Source: WHSW01 sp963767475
GTDB taxonomy: Bacteria; Actinomycetota; Thermoleophilia; Solirubrobacterales; 70-9
DNA: 64,000 nt
Reading direction: 5' to 3'
NCBI GenBank assembly: GCA_963767475.1
Contig: CAVYEI010000002.1
Location: forward strand, 1,426,001 to 1,490,000
The notes under the pieces were generated by a model. The model did not search any database. It saw only the letters and a program-made list of their open reading frames with translations, and was not told the origin of the DNA. The translations under genes and the position numbers were made by a program. Within the stretch, counting starts at the first letter, position 1, and every line of letters starts with the position of its first letter. Positions 32,364 to 39,784 of this stretch are shown piece by piece.

Positions 32364-33820
32364 GCAGCGGCACGCCGCTGGCCGTTGCCAATGCGTCGCA
32401 GGCCGGCGAGGAGCGCAAGCGCGTCGTCGCTACCGCTCGTCGTCCGCGGGACTACCTGTTGCGGCGGGCTTTGGCGGCCGCGGACCTGGTCGCGGTGCTC
32501 GGCGCCGGACTTGTCGCGGTCACCCTCAGCCCGGTTCAATCCGGCCCGTCGGACGTGCTCTGGCTCCTGCCCACCCTTCCGGTCTGGCTCGTGCTGTTCC
32601 GCCTCTACGGCCTCTACGAGCGGGACGTCAAGCGCGTCAGCATCTCCGCGCTCGACGACCTGCCGGCGCTCTTCCACGCCTTCGTCGTCGGCACCTTGCT
32701 CGTCTGGGCATATCTGTTCCTGCTTCAGGGGCAGGGGCTCGTGCTGGTCGAGGCAGCCGTGTTCGGCATTTCCGGAATCCTGATCGCTGCGACCCTTCGC
32801 GTCGCGGCCCGGCGCGGGGTCCTCCGGTTCATTGGCCCCAGCCGCGTGCTGTTGGTGGGCCAATCACCGATGACAAAGGCGCTGATCCGGAAGATGCGAG
32901 CCCACCCCGAGTACGGGCTCGAGCCGGTCGGCGAGATCTCCCTGAACGGCGCCACCAATGGCCAGTCCGGACTGCCGTACCTCGGCCGCCTCGACGAACT
33001 CGACCTCGGCGACCTGACCGAGAGCCGCGGCGTCGAGCGACTGATCGTCACGGTCCAGGATCTTTCGGACGAGGCGATGATGGACCTCGTCCAAGACTGC
33101 GGCGCGGCCTCGGTGAAGGTGAGCGTCGTGCCGAATCACATCAACGCGCTAGGACCATCGGTAGCAATCGACGACATCGAGGGATTGACGATTCTCGGCC
33201 TCAACCCCCTGGTGCTCTCGAAGTCGTCGCGATCGCTGAAGCGCTCCCTCGACATAGTCGGGGCGACCGCGGCAGTCGTTGTCGGCGCACCGGTGCTGCT
33301 GTTCTTGGCGATCGCGATCAAGGTCGACTCACCCGGACCTGTGCTATTTCGCCAGCGGCGGATCGGCAGGGGCGGCGAGCCGTTCACCCTGGTCAAGTTC
33401 CGAAGCATGGCCGTGGACGCCGAGAGCCGGAGGGAGGAGCTTCGCTTCCTCAGCGATGACCCCGATTGGCTGAACCTCGACCGCGACCCGCGCGTAACCC
33501 GCGTCGGGCGCCTGCTGCGGGCGACCAGTCTCGACGAGCTTCCGCAGCTCTGGAACGTGCTCACCGGCGAGATGAGCCTCGTCGGTCCCCGCCCGCTGAT
33601 CGACTCGGAGGACGAGCTGATCGCGGGCTGGTCACGCACCCGCCTCGACCTCGCTCCCGGGATGACCGGTCTCTGGCAGGTCCTGGGCCGAACGGATATC
33701 CCTTTCCGCGACATGGTCAGCCTCGACTACCTCTACGTAACCAACTGGTCGCTCTGGCTCGACATCAAGCTGATCGCTCGTACCGTGCCGGCGGTGTTGA
33801 CTCGGCGCGGCGCTAACTGA
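32360..33820 (+). CDS. polyprenyl-phosphate sugar-1-phosphate transferase (exopolysaccharide initiation)
   Basis: A 486-residue membrane protein starting with GTG, 4 bp overlapping the previous stop. It has about four N-terminal helices, a CoA-binding-like/Rossmann middle domain (RVLLVGQSPMTKALIRK), a fifth helix, and a C-terminal bacterial sugar transferase domain. The latter shows IKVDSPGPVLFRQRRIGRGG, FTLVKFRSM, RLLRATSLDELPQLWNVLTG, MSLVGPRPL and LAPGMTGLWQVLGR. It starts repeat-unit synthesis by loading a sugar phosphate onto undecaprenyl phosphate. The WbaP/CpsE-type topology fits a Wzx/Wzy pathway, whose polymerase and flippase occur further right. Confidence 0.93.
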   Translation: MSSGTPLAVANASQAGEERKRVVATARRPRDYLLRRALAAADLVAVLGAGLVAVTLSPVQSGPSDVLWLLPTLPVWLVLFRLYGLYERDVKRVSISALDDLPALFHAFVVGTLLVWAYLFLLQGQGLVLVEAAVFGISGILIAATLRVAARRGVLRFIGPSRVLLVGQSPMTKALIRKMRAHPEYGLEPVGEISLNGATNGQSGLPYLGRLDELDLGDLTESRGVERLIVTVQDLSDEAMMDLVQDCGAASVKVSVVPNHINALGPSVAIDDIEGLTILGLNPLVLSKSSRSLKRSLDIVGATAAVVVGAPVLLFLAIAIKVDSPGPVLFRQRRIGRGGEPFTLVKFRSMAVDAESRREELRFLSDDPDWLNLDRDPRVTRVGRLLRATSLDELPQLWNVLTGEMSLVGPRPLIDSEDELIAGWSRTRLDLAPGMTGLWQVLGRTDIPFRDMVSLDYLYVTNWSLWLDIKLIARTVPAVLTRRGAN

Positions 33821-34952
33821 GCGCCCGGATCGCGTCGACGACCCGCCGAACGGCCGAGTCGTCGAGCGCGGGGCCCATCGGCAGGGCAAGTCCATGCGAC
33901 GCCAGCCGCTCGGAGTTGGGGAGCCGGGGTGCTCGCGAGCCATTGACGAGCGCCGGCTGGCGGTTCAGGGGGGTCGTGTAGTAGGCCCTCGTCTCGATGC
34001 CGACCTCTGCCAATGCCCCCCTGAGCGCGTCGCGGGCGTCGGCTCGCACAACGTAAAGGTGATACGCGCTTTGGCCGCCCACGGCTTCCTCTTGGCGGGC
34101 GACCAGATCCCCGATCCCCGCCCGCTCGTAGGCGCGTGCGGCATCGCGCCGCGCCGCCGTCCACCGCTCGAGGTGGGGAAGCAATACGCGAAGCGCGGCC
34201 GCCTGAAGCTCGTCGAGGCGCGAGTTGTAGCCGACCGCGATGTGAACCCAAGGATCCGCTTGGCCGTGCACGCGCAGCGTTCGCGCCCGCGCTGCGACCT
34301 CCTCGTCATCGGTCAGGATCGCGCCCGCATCGCCGACGGCGCCGAGGTTCTTTCCGGGGTAAAAGCTGAACGAAGCCGCGTCCCCGAGCGAGCCGGCGCG
34401 CCTGCCCTCGAGGCTCGCACCGGCCGCCTGCGCCGCGTCCTCGAGCACGCAGAGCCCATGCGAGCGGGCCAGATCCATCAGCTCTCCCATCGGTGCTGGA
34501 TTTCCGAACAGGTGGACTGGGACCACCGCGCGGGTTCGGCAGCTGAGCGCGGACTCGACGGTCGCTGCGGTCAGGCAATGTGTCGCCGCGTCGATGTCGG
34601 CGAACACCGGCTGGGCGCCGGCGTTGATCACCGCCTCAGCGGTCGCGAAAAAGCTGATCCCCGGGACGATCACCTCGTCACCGGGCCGGATGCCGAGTGC
34701 GCGTAGCGCGATCGTCAGCGCGTCGGTGCCGTTCGCGACACCGATGCAATACCGCCGGCCGATGAACGCGGCGAACTCGGATTCGAATGCCTCCACCTCG
34801 GGGCCGAGGATGTATCGCCCTGAGTCGAGCACGGCGCGCTGGCGCGCGGCTATCGCCGGCAGCAGCGGCTCCAGCGCCGGCCGGGTAGCAAACAGGGGAA
34901 CGGCGGCGACCGTCGCCACGCGACGCCTGTTCACTGCGGGTGCTAGCGCCAT
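33813..34952 (-). CDS. DegT/DnrJ/EryC1-family sugar aminotransferase
   Basis: A 379-residue PLP enzyme. After a 20-residue lead it has GVANGTDALTIALRALGI (cofactor phosphate), GDEVIVPGISFFATAEAV, CVLEDAAQAAGAS with the ring-stacking aspartate, and the Schiff-base lysine in FSFYPGKNLGAVGDAG. The C-terminal substrate part carries GYNSRLDELQAAAL and TRAYYTTPLNRQPA, close to WbpE/WlbC-like enzymes that aminate C3 of a UDP-sugar. It overlaps the acetyltransferase gene upstream by 10 bp and the sugar transferase 3' end by 8 bp. Confidence 0.92.
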   Translation of the reverse strand: MALAPAVNRRRVATVAAVPLFATRPALEPLLPAIAARQRAVLDSGRYILGPEVEAFESEFAAFIGRRYCIGVANGTDALTIALRALGIRPGDEVIVPGISFFATAEAVINAGAQPVFADIDAATHCLTAATVESALSCRTRAVVPVHLFGNPAPMGELMDLARSHGLCVLEDAAQAAGASLEGRRAGSLGDAASFSFYPGKNLGAVGDAGAILTDDEEVAARARTLRVHGQADPWVHIAVGYNSRLDELQAAALRVLLPHLERWTAARRDAARAYERAGIGDLVARQEEAVGGQSAYHLYVVRADARDALRGALAEVGIETRAYYTTPLNRQPALVNGSRAPRLPNSERLASHGLALPMGPALDDSAVRRVVDAIRALS

Positions 34953-35656
34953 CGGTCGATCAGGTCCTCGCTCGGCACCTTGCGGATCTGGCGCGCTGGA
35001 ACGCCAACCACGACGGCTCGTGGTGGCACATCACGAACGACGACCGCTCCGGCCCCGACAAACGCCTCCTCGCCGACCTCGATCCCCGGGCAGAGAACGG
35101 CGCCGCCGCCGATCCGGCATGCCCGCCTCAAGGTCGGCCCCTTCCTCGGCTCACCCGCCGGATGGCGGGCCATGGTGTCGTCGTTGGTCGTCACCACGCC
35201 CGGCCCGACGAAAACGTCGTCCTCGATTTCGGTGTGGGCGGTCAGGTAGCAATTCGTCTGCACCCGGACACGCCGGCCGATCACGACGTCGTTATCCACC
35301 GAGCTGCCGCGGCCGATGACCGAATCACGCCCGACCCGGCTTCGCTCGCGAATCTGCGACTGGTCTCCTGCGATCGCACCGGGCCCCAGGGTCGCCCCGG
35401 CGAAGACAATCGCTCCCGCGAGCACCGCCGCCCCCTCGCCGATCACCGCCGGCGCCAAGGCCTCCCGACCGGCGGTCGACATCTTGCCCAGACGCGGGAG
35501 TTTTCCAACCACGGCGCCGTCCTCCACGATCGCGCCCGGGCCGACCCGGGTGCGATCGTGGATGACGACGTTGCGGCCCAGCTCGACGCCGGGACCGATC
35601 TGCGCGCCGTGACCGACCAGCGGCTCCGACGTCGGCAGTGAGCGCTGCGCCTCCAT
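34943..35656 (-). CDS. hexapeptide-repeat sugar N-acetyltransferase (WbpD/WlbB-like)
   Basis: A 237-residue left-handed beta-helix protein. Turns such as IGPGVELGRNVVIHDRTRVG, IGEGAAVLAGAIVFAGATLG and IGRRVRVQTNCYLTAHTEI run through most of the length. The segment VFVGPGVVTTNDDTMARHP with the insert GEPRKGPTLRRACRIGGGAV is typical of WbpD/WlbB acetyltransferases. The chain ends VVVGVPARQIRKV. It would acetylate the amino group installed by the DegT enzyme whose gene it overlaps. Regulation is not visible. Confidence 0.87.
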   Translation of the reverse strand: MEAQRSLPTSEPLVGHGAQIGPGVELGRNVVIHDRTRVGPGAIVEDGAVVGKLPRLGKMSTAGREALAPAVIGEGAAVLAGAIVFAGATLGPGAIAGDQSQIRERSRVGRDSVIGRGSSVDNDVVIGRRVRVQTNCYLTAHTEIEDDVFVGPGVVTTNDDTMARHPAGEPRKGPTLRRACRIGGGAVLCPGIEVGEEAFVGAGAVVVRDVPPRAVVVGVPARQIRKVPSEDLIDRWR

Positions 35657-35747
35657 CTCGAGCCACTAACGCATGGGGACGGGGCTGTCTTGCGGGCCGC
35701 GCGGGCAAACGCAATCACGCAGACCCGCCGCGCGTTTGTCTTGTGCA

Positions 35748-36065
35748 GTGGTCGGCTCGCACCCCGAGATCCTCGATTCGCGCGTGGAGATTCCGGAGCA
35801 CGCCGTATTCAGGCGGTTCGCAGCCGACACCGTTGCGCTCAACATCGCGACCGGCGAGTACTACGGCTTGGACGCACCAGCGGGACGCATGCTCGAGGCA
35901 TTGATCGAATCGGGCGGGGTACGTCAAGCGGCCGAGAGCCTGGCCGCGCACGACACGCGACCGTTCGACGAGGTCGCCGCCGGCCTCTGCGAGCTCTGTA
36001 TCAGCCTCGATCGGAGGGGCCTGATCGCGCTGCGCGCGATGCCGTCCGAGAAACGGAAGCACTGA
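35748..36065 (+). CDS. PqqD-family peptide-chaperone-like protein
   Basis: A 105-residue protein from a GTG at 35748. The PqqD pattern is FRRFAADTVALNIATGEYYG, then LDAPAGRMLEALIESG, then a helical C terminus with LDRRGLIAL. PqqD domains bind ribosomal peptide precursors in RiPP pathways, but stand-alone copies also occur in polysaccharide loci of actinobacteria. No precursor peptide, radical SAM or protease gene is seen beside it. It begins a plus-strand run with the two LuxR-type regulators. Confidence 0.78.
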   Translation: MVGSHPEILDSRVEIPEHAVFRRFAADTVALNIATGEYYGLDAPAGRMLEALIESGGVRQAAESLAAHDTRPFDEVAAGLCELCISLDRRGLIALRAMPSEKRKH

Positions 36066-36089
36066 GGCTGAGGAGACGTTGATCCGGCA

Positions 36090-36773
36090 GTGGAACGGGG
36101 TCAAGGAATGCGAGCGGGCGAAACGGACCCGGGGCTCGGCATCGGAGTTTGCGTTTCAGAACCGGCGACTCGCGTGCGCGTGTGCGCGGCGCTCGCGCGA
36201 TGCCGGCCTCCGGTGTTCGCCTGCGAGCGCCAGCTCGAAGACCTGCTCGGTCGCTGTGATCAGTCGGCGACGGCCTGCGTCGTTCTCGGAGCTGAGCGAC
36301 CCGATTGCGCAACCGCGGACGCCGTGGCTTCGATCCGCTCGGAGCTGCCGGCCGCTCCGGTGGTGCTGGTCTGCCGGCGCGCCCGAGAGGGCGATGTGCG
36401 GCGGGCGCTCGGATTCGGCGTCGACGGAGTCGTGCTCATCGACCGCGTGGCTGAGTCGCTCGCCGCGGTCGTCTTGGCCGTATGTGCTGGGCAGGTCTCG
36501 GTTCCACGCCGACGCCGTGGCGAGGTCGCCGCGCAGGTGCTCACCACCCGCGAGAACCAGATTCTCGGACTCGTGGTGATGGGGCTCAGCAACGCGCAGA
36601 TCGCCGCCAAGCTCTTCCTCGCGGAGAGCACTGTCAAGAGCCACCTCTCCTCGGCTTTCGGCAAGCTCGACGTGTCTTCGAGGTACGAAGCCGTGCGCCT
36701 GATCCTCGATCCCGAGCGGGGCCGCGGCCTGGGCATTCTCACGCCGGCCGAGCGGATCACCTCTCCCGCTTAG
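36090..36773 (+). CDS. LuxR-type regulator with a degenerate receiver domain
   Basis: A 227-residue NarL/FixJ-like protein from a GTG at 36090; ATG 36108 is an alternative. The HTH is VLTTRENQILGLVVMGLSNA, QIAAKLFLAESTVKSHLSSA and FGKLDVSSRYEAV. The N-terminal 130 residues keep the receiver fold pattern, but the phospho-acceptor aspartate position reads CVVLGAERPD and the acidic pair near the N terminus reads SEP. Phosphorylation is therefore unlikely. It starts 24 bp after the PqqD-like gene and precedes a large LAL regulator, so a shared role in controlling this locus is plausible. Confidence 0.86.
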   Translation: MERGQGMRAGETDPGLGIGVCVSEPATRVRVCAALARCRPPVFACERQLEDLLGRCDQSATACVVLGAERPDCATADAVASIRSELPAAPVVLVCRRAREGDVRRALGFGVDGVVLIDRVAESLAAVVLAVCAGQVSVPRRRRGEVAAQVLTTRENQILGLVVMGLSNAQIAAKLFLAESTVKSHLSSAFGKLDVSSRYEAVRLILDPERGRGLGILTPAERITSPA

Positions 36774-36779
36774 GAAAGG

Positions 36780-36822
36780 TCCGCAAAATGCATGATTCTG
36801 CGAAAAAGTCTCCGCAAAATGC
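36780..36822 (+). promoter_or_regulatory. direct repeat TCCGCAAAATGC x2, 31 bp apart
   Basis: Two identical 12-mers TCCGCAAAATGC occur at 36780-36791 and 36811-36822. The 31-bp spacing is about three helical turns, so both would face the same side of DNA. Between them lies TTCTGCGAAAAAG, a partial relative. The patch is AT-rich and lies in the ~140 bp gap between the two regulator genes, upstream of the LAL gene. It is a candidate activator binding site. Confidence 0.5.
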
Positions 36823-36915
36823 TTGCTCATTGCGATCTCGGGGTACGGGTTTCGTGATCGCGCATCAGGACTAGCTCCGAAGGGGTGGTCGCATGGATGC
36901 ATTGCACGGGGCGTC

Positions 36916-39780
36916 GTGAGGTCCACGCAAACACGGGGAACGAACGGGGAACGGCCGGAGCTCGCGGCCGCGATGCTCGAGCGAGACGCCGCGCTCGACG
37001 CTGGGCAGTCCGCGCTCGGGGCGGCGGTGCAGGGCGCGGGCGCTCTGCTCGTATTCGCCGGCCCGGCCGGCATCGGCAGGTCCGCGTTGCTCGAGTCCCT
37101 GGGCAAGAGCTTTACCGAGTCGGGAGCGGTGGTGCTTCAGGCGCGCTGCGCCGAAGGCGAACAGGGCCTTGCTTTCGGCACCGTGCTGCAGCTATTCGAG
37201 CAATACGTCGCCGACCTCGAGGAGCCCGAAATCGGCTCGCTCTTTGCGGGGCGAGCCCGGTTTGCCGCAGCCTTGCTCACAGGTGAGAACGGGCGCGACC
37301 CCGGAGCGTCGCCGGAGCCGCCGGAAGCCTCGCCCACCCTTACACACGCTCTCTACCGGCTAACGGCCAACATGGCTGCGAAGACGCCCCTGATCCTGAT
37401 GGTCGACGACCTGCAATGGGCTGATCCGGAATCACTTCGGTTCCTCCTCTACCTCGCCCCGCGCCTCGCTGACATCGGCTCGTCGCTGCTGATCACGGTC
37501 CGCGACGCACCCCCGGCCGATTCTGAGGGAGCGGTGAGCGAGTTGATCGGGGGGGATCGCGCGCAGGTCGAACGACTCGCACCGCTGGGCGAGAACTCGG
37601 TTCGCGTGCTCGTGGCGAGGCAGCTTGGCACCTGCTCGCGCCAGTCGGCCGGAGGCTGCCATTGGCTCACCGGCGGCAATCCGATGCTCGTCCACGAGCT
37701 GATTGCGGCGGCTGAGAAGTCCGGCGACGTCGACTTCGCACCGGAGCTTTGTGAGCGCGCCCCCGACCGGGTCCGGCATCGAGTGCTCGGGCAGATCGGC
37801 AGGATGCCACCGGGGGCGCCTGCCGTGGCCAGGGCCGCGGCGGTACTGGGGGCGTGCTCCGGGCGCCGGCGAGTCGCCGCCATGACCGAGCTCGGGGACG
37901 AGAGCCTGACGAAGGCGATCGACGCGCTCGAGCGTGCCGGGATTCTCGATCTGGAGCATCCGGTCGAATACGTCCATCCGCTGGTGCGCGTGGCTGTGTA
38001 CTCGCAGATCTCCAGCGAGGAGCGGGCGCGGCTGAACGGGCGCGCCGCGGTCGTCCTTCGAGCGGACGGAGAGGACTCGCCCACAGTGGCCACTCACCTG
38101 CTCCGCGCGCGTCCCGGTGCACAGCGCTGGGCCGTCGAGGAGCTCTGGCGGGGCGCCCGCGCGGCACGCTCGAACGGCGAGGTCGATCACGCGGTGCTGC
38201 TGCTCCGGCGGGCACTGCGGGAGCCGCCCGAGGCCGAAACGGAGGGAGGCCTGCTGGTGGAGCTGGGACGCTTGGAGATCGATCGGGGAGAGCTCGGGGC
38301 CGCCGTTGCGACGCTGAGACGCGCCGTGGAGATCGGCCGGGGGCCCCAAGGTGTTGCCACGGCACTGGAGCTTGGGCGAGCCCTGTACCTGAGCGGGGAT
38401 GCGCGTGAGGCCGCCACGGTGCTCGATCAGGCGATCCGCAAGACCAGGCGCCAGGGCGGAGCGGTGCGCAACGAGCTGGAGGCCGCTTGGCTTGCCGCGG
38501 CGCTGATCGAGCCGTCCCTGAGGCCGGAGGCCGGACGGCGGATGAAGGCGATCAGCAGCGTCCAAGCGAACCGCGAGAGCCCATCCCTGATTGCGACCAT
38601 CGCCTGCCACCTGGCTCTCAGCGGGGAGTCGAGGGAGCGGGCGGTCGACCTGGCGTCCACAGCGCTCGCCGATCGCTCGATCCGTCGCGAGCCGGCCGGC
38701 TGCGCGGCGGCACTGCAGGCTCTGTGCTGGTGCGGTGAGATCGAGCGCGCGAGCGCCGCCGTTGCCGAGCTTGCCGGACATGTCTCCGTACAGCACTCCC
38801 GTCGAGCGCTCGCCGCCGTTTGGCTCGGTGGGGCGCACAGCAGTCATCTGGCGGGACGTCTGCACGAGGCCGAGAGCGATGCCGGCGTCGCGAATACGCT
38901 GATCGGCACGGAGGTCTGCAGCGACTACTTCGATAGCCCGCAAGCGCGCCTCGCTGCGATCCTGCTCGACCGCGGCGATGCGGACATCGCGGAGGCCACG
39001 ATCGAGGACGTGACGGGCGCGCCGTACACGGAGGACTCACCGGTGCGGGGGCAAATCCTCGCCTTGCGGGCCCGGATCCACGCGGCCCGTCACCGGGATG
39101 CCGAAGCGCTCGCTGACGCGACTCTGGCCGGGCGCCTGATGGTCGGAGCCGGGGTCCAGAACCCGTACGTCTGCGATTGGCGCTCGCAGGCCGCGGTCGC
39201 CGCGGCAATCGTGGGGGACCGAGATCGGGCACGGCAGCTCGCGCACGAGGAGCTCGAGCTCGCCCGTCGCTTCGGCGCCTCGCCCGCGATCGGGATCGCG
39301 CTTACAAGCGTCGCCAGGATCGCGACCGGGAAGAAGGCCGTCGACCTGTTGATCATGGCGGAGGCGGTTCTCGACCGCTCGGGGGCCCGGCTCGAGCACA
39401 CCCGGACGCTCGCCTTCCTCGGGGCCGCACTCCGCCATCACGGATCGCAGAAAGCGGCGCGGGCGACATTGCGACGGGCGCTGGATATGGCGACGCGGCT
39501 CGGCGCCGACGGGCTGGCGCGTCTGGCACGCACGGAAATGCTGCTGGCCGGGGCTCGCCCGCGGGCCAGCGCGAGCACCGGCCCCGCCGCGTTGACCGCC
39601 GCCGAGCGGCGGGTAGCCGATCTGGCTGCCGTCGGGCTGACCAACCGAGAGATTGCCCAGGAACTGTTCGTCGCAAAGAAGACCGTCGAGTGGCATCTCC
39701 ACAACGCCTTCGGCAAGCTCGACGTCCAATCGCGCGCGCAGCTGCCCCTGGCGCTGAGCTCGGAAGCCGAGGTTGTCTGA
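36916..39780 (+). CDS. large ATP-binding LuxR regulator (LAL/MalT-like)
   Basis: A 954-residue protein from a GTG at 36916; the ATG at 36973 (MLERDAALDAG) is also plausible. The AAA/STAND ATPase has VFAGPAGIGRSALLESL as P-loop near residue 49 and LILMVDDLQWADPESLRFLL as Walker B near 161. The P-loop lysine is replaced by arginine. Residues ~400-880 are alanine/leucine-rich helical repeats of the TPR type. The HTH ends the protein: LTAAERRVADLAAVGLTNRE and VAKKTVEWHLHNAFGKLDVQ. LAL proteins act as ligand- and nucleotide-responsive transcription activators, often of secondary-metabolite or polysaccharide genes. Confidence 0.9.
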   Translation: MRSTQTRGTNGERPELAAAMLERDAALDAGQSALGAAVQGAGALLVFAGPAGIGRSALLESLGKSFTESGAVVLQARCAEGEQGLAFGTVLQLFEQYVADLEEPEIGSLFAGRARFAAALLTGENGRDPGASPEPPEASPTLTHALYRLTANMAAKTPLILMVDDLQWADPESLRFLLYLAPRLADIGSSLLITVRDAPPADSEGAVSELIGGDRAQVERLAPLGENSVRVLVARQLGTCSRQSAGGCHWLTGGNPMLVHELIAAAEKSGDVDFAPELCERAPDRVRHRVLGQIGRMPPGAPAVARAAAVLGACSGRRRVAAMTELGDESLTKAIDALERAGILDLEHPVEYVHPLVRVAVYSQISSEERARLNGRAAVVLRADGEDSPTVATHLLRARPGAQRWAVEELWRGARAARSNGEVDHAVLLLRRALREPPEAETEGGLLVELGRLEIDRGELGAAVATLRRAVEIGRGPQGVATALELGRALYLSGDAREAATVLDQAIRKTRRQGGAVRNELEAAWLAAALIEPSLRPEAGRRMKAISSVQANRESPSLIATIACHLALSGESRERAVDLASTALADRSIRREPAGCAAALQALCWCGEIERASAAVAELAGHVSVQHSRRALAAVWLGGAHSSHLAGRLHEAESDAGVANTLIGTEVCSDYFDSPQARLAAILLDRGDADIAEATIEDVTGAPYTEDSPVRGQILALRARIHAARHRDAEALADATLAGRLMVGAGVQNPYVCDWRSQAAVAAAIVGDRDRARQLAHEELELARRFGASPAIGIALTSVARIATGKKAVDLLIMAEAVLDRSGARLEHTRTLAFLGAALRHHGSQKAARATLRRALDMATRLGADGLARLARTEMLLAGARPRASASTGPAALTAAERRVADLAAVGLTNREIAQELFVAKKTVEWHLHNAFGKLDVQSRAQLPLALSSEAEVV

Positions 39781-39784
39781 GCAC

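Noticed and set aside
36780..36822. Direct repeat as an integration (att) site
   Set aside because: No integrase or tRNA gene nearby and the copies are only 31 bp apart.
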